Source: CALDTK01 sp965215215 (lineage in GTDB: Bacteria > Bacteroidota > Bacteroidia > Chitinophagales > Saprospiraceae). From it: DNA of 64,000 nucleotides. Below, piece by piece: positions 62,393 to 64,000 of the stretch (position 1 is its first letter; each line of letters begins with the position of its first letter). The DNA lies in the NCBI GenBank assembly GCA_965215215.1, contig OZ244043.1, forward strand, positions 3,720,001-3,784,000, read 5' to 3'. Under the pieces are notes generated by a model. It had not been told where the DNA came from. It saw only the letters and a program-made list of their open reading frames with translations, and did not search any database. The position numbers and the translations under genes were made by a program.

Positions 62393-63016
62393 GTGGCGCA
62401 AGCGGCGGAGATTCGGTGGTGGCGGCGCTACCTGCGCGCTAAGCCCGTGGGGGAGTACCTCGGCTGGAAGCGCGGTTACTGGCTCGACTTACTCGCCACC
62501 CTCGGGCTTTCGCCGAAACCGGGGGCACGCGTGCTCGACGCGGGCTGCGGTCCGGCGGGTATCTTCACCGCCCTGCCCGCCTGCGCCGTGACGGCGGTCG
62601 ATCCGCTGTTGAGCGCTTACGAGGGGTTGGCGCACTTCAGGCGCGGCGATTACGCGCAGGTTACGTGGATCGAAGCACCGCTCGAGTCCTTTCGCCCGGA
62701 GCAGGCTTACGCGTACGTGTTTTGTCTCAACGTGATCAACCACGTGCAGGACATCGAGGGCGTAATGCGCGTTCTGGCGAAATCGGTCGAAGCCGGGGGG
62801 GTGGTCGTCGTGAGCGTGGACGCACACCGCCGCGCCTGGCTGAAACCCCTGTTCCGAGCCGTGCCCGGCGATATTTTACATCCGCACCAGTACGATCTGA
62901 GCGAATATATCGCCCTGCTCGAGGCGGCCGGACTCCGGGCTATCTCAAGACACCTGCACCGCCGCGAACCGCTCTTCGACTACTGGGTACTCACCTGCAC
63001 GAAAGCAAACGTATGA
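62393..63016 (+). CDS. Class I SAM-dependent methyltransferase, small
   Basis: The 207-residue protein starts with GTG at 62393 (MAQAAEIRWWRRYLRAKPVGEYLGW). Motif I is VLDAGCGPAGIFTALP, motif II contains AVDPLLSAYEGLAHF, and motif IV is AYVFCLNVINHVQDIEG. These match small-molecule or lipid/quinone methyltransferases of the Rossmann class; the substrate is unknown. The stop overlaps the next ATG (ATGA at 63013-63016), so translation is coupled to ridA. Confidence 0.85.
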   Translation: MAQAAEIRWWRRYLRAKPVGEYLGWKRGYWLDLLATLGLSPKPGARVLDAGCGPAGIFTALPACAVTAVDPLLSAYEGLAHFRRGDYAQVTWIEAPLESFRPEQAYAYVFCLNVINHVQDIEGVMRVLAKSVEAGGVVVVSVDAHRRAWLKPLFRAVPGDILHPHQYDLSEYIALLEAAGLRAISRHLHRREPLFDYWVLTCTKANV

Positions 63017-63408
63017 CCCGCCGCCACGACTCCGGAACGCCCTGGGAACAGCGCGTCGCGTACTCGCGGGCGGTACGCCGGGGACCGCTGATTTGTGTAA
63101 GCGGTACCACGGCGATGGACGGTGAGCGACTGGTGGGGCCAGGTGATGTCGTGGCGCAGGCCACCTTTATTTTCGAAAAGATCGCGACCAGCCTAGCCGA
63201 AGTCGGTGCCGAGATCGGGGACATCGTTCGCACCCGACTCTACATTACCGACGCCAGTCACGCCGACGCCGTTACCGCCGCGCACGCTGTCGCGATGGCG
63301 GATGTGCGTCCGGCGGCAACCCTGCTCACCGTGCGTGGGTTTATCGATCCCGCGCTGCTGGTCGAGATCGAGGTGGACGCCTTCGTCCTCGCCGCGCCGG
63401 ACCACTGA
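63013..63408 (+). CDS. RidA/YjgF-family protein
   Basis: The 131-residue protein starts MTRRHDSGTPWEQRVAYSRAV. RidA-type strands (LICVSGTTAMD) and a conserved arginine in IVRTRLYITD are present, as is ATLLTVRGFIDPALLVEIEVDAFV at the C-terminal subunit interface. RidA enzymes hydrolyse reactive enamine/imine intermediates from PLP enzymes. The motif RTRLYITD includes the arginine that contacts the substrate carboxylate. It is coupled with the methyltransferase and followed by queE after 6 bp. Confidence 0.9.
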   Translation: MTRRHDSGTPWEQRVAYSRAVRRGPLICVSGTTAMDGERLVGPGDVVAQATFIFEKIATSLAEVGAEIGDIVRTRLYITDASHADAVTAAHAVAMADVRPAATLLTVRGFIDPALLVEIEVDAFVLAAPDH

Positions 63409-63414
63409 TCGTGC

Positions 63415-64000
63415 ATGAGTTACGCCGTTAAAGAAACGTACTACACCCTACAGGGCGAAGGCGCGCAGGCCGGCCGGGCCGCCGTGTTCCTGCGTTTCGC
63501 GGGGTGTAACCTCTGGACGGGGCGGGAGCGCGACCGCGCGCGGGCGGTCTGTCGGTTTTGCGATACGCAGTTCGTGGGTACCGACGGACCGGGGGGCGGT
63601 AAGTTTCGCGATGCCACCGCGCTCGCCGCCCACGTGGCGAGCTTCTGGCCGGGCGGTGGCACGCCGTACGTCGTTTGTACGGGCGGGGAGCCCGCGCTTC
63701 AGCTCGACGATGCGGCCGTGGAGGCCCTTCACTCCGCCGGTTTCGAAGTCGGTATCGAGACCAACGGCACCCTGCCGCTCCCGCGAGATTTGGATTGGGT
63801 GTGCGTGAGCCCGAAGGCCAGCACGGAGTTGGTCGTTACGCGGGGCGATGAGCTCAAACTCGTGTACCCGCAGGCGGAAGCGGAGGCGGGGCCGGAACGT
63901 TTTGCGGGAGCGGCCTTCGCCAATCGCTTCCTGCAGCCACTCGACGGTGCCGCTACGCTGGAGAACACGCGCGCCTGCGTACAGTACTGCCTCGCGCACC
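63415..64000 (+). CDS. queE: 7-carboxy-7-deazaguanine synthase, 3' end cut by window
   Basis: QueE is a radical-SAM enzyme that forms 7-carboxy-7-deazaguanine in queuosine synthesis. The start is the ATG at 63415 (MSYAVKETYYTLQGEG). The cluster motif is of the CX14CX2C type (Cys31, Cys46 and Cys49 in CNLWTG through CRFCDTQF), a known QueE variant rather than the common CX3CX2C. The GGEP-type motif is TGGEPALQ, and the SAM-binding ETNGT motif follows. About 195 residues are visible. No other queuosine genes are in the window. Confidence 0.95.
   Translation, partial: MSYAVKETYYTLQGEGAQAGRAAVFLRFAGCNLWTGRERDRARAVCRFCDTQFVGTDGPGGGKFRDATALAAHVASFWPGGGTPYVVCTGGEPALQLDDAAVEALHSAGFEVGIETNGTLPLPRDLDWVCVSPKASTELVVTRGDELKLVYPQAEAEAGPERFAGAAFANRFLQPLDGAATLENTRACVQYCLAH

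Overview
The window looks like the chromosome of a high-GC member of the Bacteroidota. The evidence is a SusC/SusD pair, two predicted type IX secretion cargos (a type A sorting tail and a gliding-motility type C-terminal domain), a BatA-type protein, two DUF4199-like membrane proteins, a DUF2027/Smr protein and a metal-site-degenerate dihydroorotase homologue. I favour the Saprospiria (Lewinella-like), but that is inference; no rRNA or other marker is present. No tRNA, rRNA, CRISPR array or intact transposase was seen.

Layout. 1-886 (minus): partial CNNM/CBS membrane protein. 1141-8515: polysaccharide-uptake locus of visibly lower GC, with SusC, SusD, a terminator, then a secreted GH99-like hydrolase carrying a CBM6-like module, a beta-trefoil-like module and a T9SS tail, closed by a 25-bp hairpin terminator. 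8704-12998: leucine operon leuA-leuC-leuD-leuB. 12995-14878 (minus): ATP-type phosphofructokinase and a BadF-type kinase. 15200-15419: structured RNA candidate ending in a terminator 13 nt before a 3-hydroxybutyryl-CoA dehydrogenase gene. 16318-17829: S4-domain protein and TerC, followed by a repeat-rich gap. 18038-20016 (minus): small outer-membrane protein and GH1 beta-glycosidase. 20046-33037: folD, prmA, a 1513-residue exported protein of unknown function and a 2219-residue surface protein.

33098-42004 is a trehalose cluster: debranching enzyme, treZ, treY, second debranching enzyme. The two outer genes share a near-identical tract of about 720 bp in which almost every codon ends in G or C, a sign of recent gene conversion and possibly of import. 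42020-49324 (minus) is an exopolysaccharide operon: Wzc/GumC-like co-polymerase, flippase, glycosyltransferase, a 35-residue membrane peptide, O-antigen-ligase/polymerase and a half-length TolC-like protein. 49428-54612: BatA-type vWA protein, a large membrane protein and a GT2 enzyme. 54623-56962 (minus): beta-helix protein. 57292-61295: dihydroorotase-like protein, two DUF4199-like proteins, GT2 and HAD phosphatase. 61292-62302 (minus): Smr protein. 62393-64000: methyltransferase, RidA and partial queE.

Themes. The cell appears to import and degrade glycans (SusCD, GH99, GH1), convert glucan to trehalose, and build exported polysaccharide and large surface proteins. Gene packing is tight: there are three ATGA/GTGA start-stop overlaps and two convergent gene pairs that share four bases at their stop codons. 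The strongest candidates for something undescribed are the RNA/terminator leader at 15200-15419, the mosaic debranching-enzyme tract and the 35-residue membrane peptide.
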